From NCBI GenBank assembly GCA_002308875.1, contig DBWK01000011.1:26258-41378 (forward strand): a DNA stretch of 15,121 bases. The letters run 5' to 3'. The notes beneath the pieces were generated by a model that searched no databases, was not told the origin of the DNA, and was given only the letters and a program-made list of their open reading frames with translations. The position numbers and the translations under genes were made by a program. This document shows, piece by piece, positions 14,990 to 15,121 of this stretch (positions are counted from its first letter, which is position 1; each line of letters starts with the position of its first letter). The stretch is from Treponema sp. UBA1240 (GTDB lineage: Bacteria; Spirochaetota; Spirochaetia; Treponematales; Treponemataceae).

Positions 14990-15121
14990 TCAAAATAACA
15001 CCATAGCGCAGAATTGTCCTGCTGCTTCTTTAATGCACGCGCGGATTTCTGCCGGCTCAAGCACTTCAACCGAATTGCCCAAGGACAATAAAGTGCCTGG
15101 CTGTTTCATTCGAGATTAATT
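14990..15121 (-). pseudogene. C-terminal fragment of a WYL-domain regulator, apparently frameshifted, cut by window edge
   Basis: From 15109 leftwards the minus strand encodes 39 residues (MKQPGTLLSLGNSVEVLEP, then AEIRACIKEAAGQFCAMVLF). The SLGxxVEVLEPxEIR pattern is the typical C-terminal end of WYL-domain transcriptional regulators. In this frame a TAA lies three codons upstream of the ATG. The preceding INLE is in another frame, and one extra A (GAAATG instead of GAATG) would join them. This is either a real frameshift or a sequence error. Only the end of the gene is in the window, so it could also be a short unrelated ORF. Confidence 0.45.

Noticed and set aside
1..15121. CRISPR arrays, tRNA or rRNA genes, insertion sequences, classic attachment sites
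   Set aside because: No regularly spaced repeats, cloverleaf-like segments, transposase motifs or terminal inverted repeats were seen on either strand.

Overview
This is a bacterial window with compact gene packing and little non-coding DNA. The gene content and style suggest a spirochaete, most likely Treponema-like: moderately AT-rich, Lys/Ile/Asn-rich proteins, a specialised NusG paralogue heading a nucleotide-sugar operon, and genome-maintenance genes in short overlapping operons. The genus is inferred; no rRNA or other phylogenetic marker is present.

Left part (1-4289, minus strand): a run transcribed right to left carries the CCA-adding tRNA nucleotidyltransferase, a GT4 glycosyltransferase, a family 4 uracil-DNA glycosylase and priA (cut by the left edge). 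The last three genes overlap at their junctions. Middle (4383-7096, plus strand): a tight ruvA-ruvB-queA operon (Holliday-junction branch migration plus queuosine tRNA modification) diverges from cca. Its end meets the next minus-strand gene head-on, and the two stop codons share the bases CTAG.

Right part (7093-14579, minus strand): in transcription order there is an AraC-type regulator, a NusG paralogue (LoaP/UpxY/RfaH-like), a soluble CapD-type UDP-sugar 4,6-dehydratase, a DegT-type sugar aminotransferase, and then three subunits of a xanthine-dehydrogenase-like molybdo-flavoenzyme (large, [2Fe-2S], FAD). Nearly every junction overlaps or is only a few bases long, so the six genes from the NusG paralogue onward probably form one roughly 6.5 kb transcript. 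The sugar genes fit synthesis of a 4-amino-4,6-dideoxy UDP-sugar for a surface glycan, with the NusG paralogue acting as antiterminator.

The most interesting points are these. (i) The large subunit of the xanthine-dehydrogenase-like complex has lost the recognisable cofactor-binding motifs but keeps the GxGE segment carrying the catalytic Glu, while the iron-sulfur subunit keeps all eight cluster cysteines. (ii) This complex sits inside a NusG-paralogue/glycan operon. (iii) First genes of transcription units have a promoter -10 box only 6-8 nt before the ATG and no Shine-Dalgarno, while downstream genes often have AGGA/GGAG sites, which points to leaderless transcripts. (iv) The dehydratase combines a long-form N-terminal domain with no membrane helices and a classical YxxxK active site. 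The far right end (14600-15121) holds a possible operator palindrome and two decayed minus-strand regulator fragments, each broken by an apparent one-base slip.
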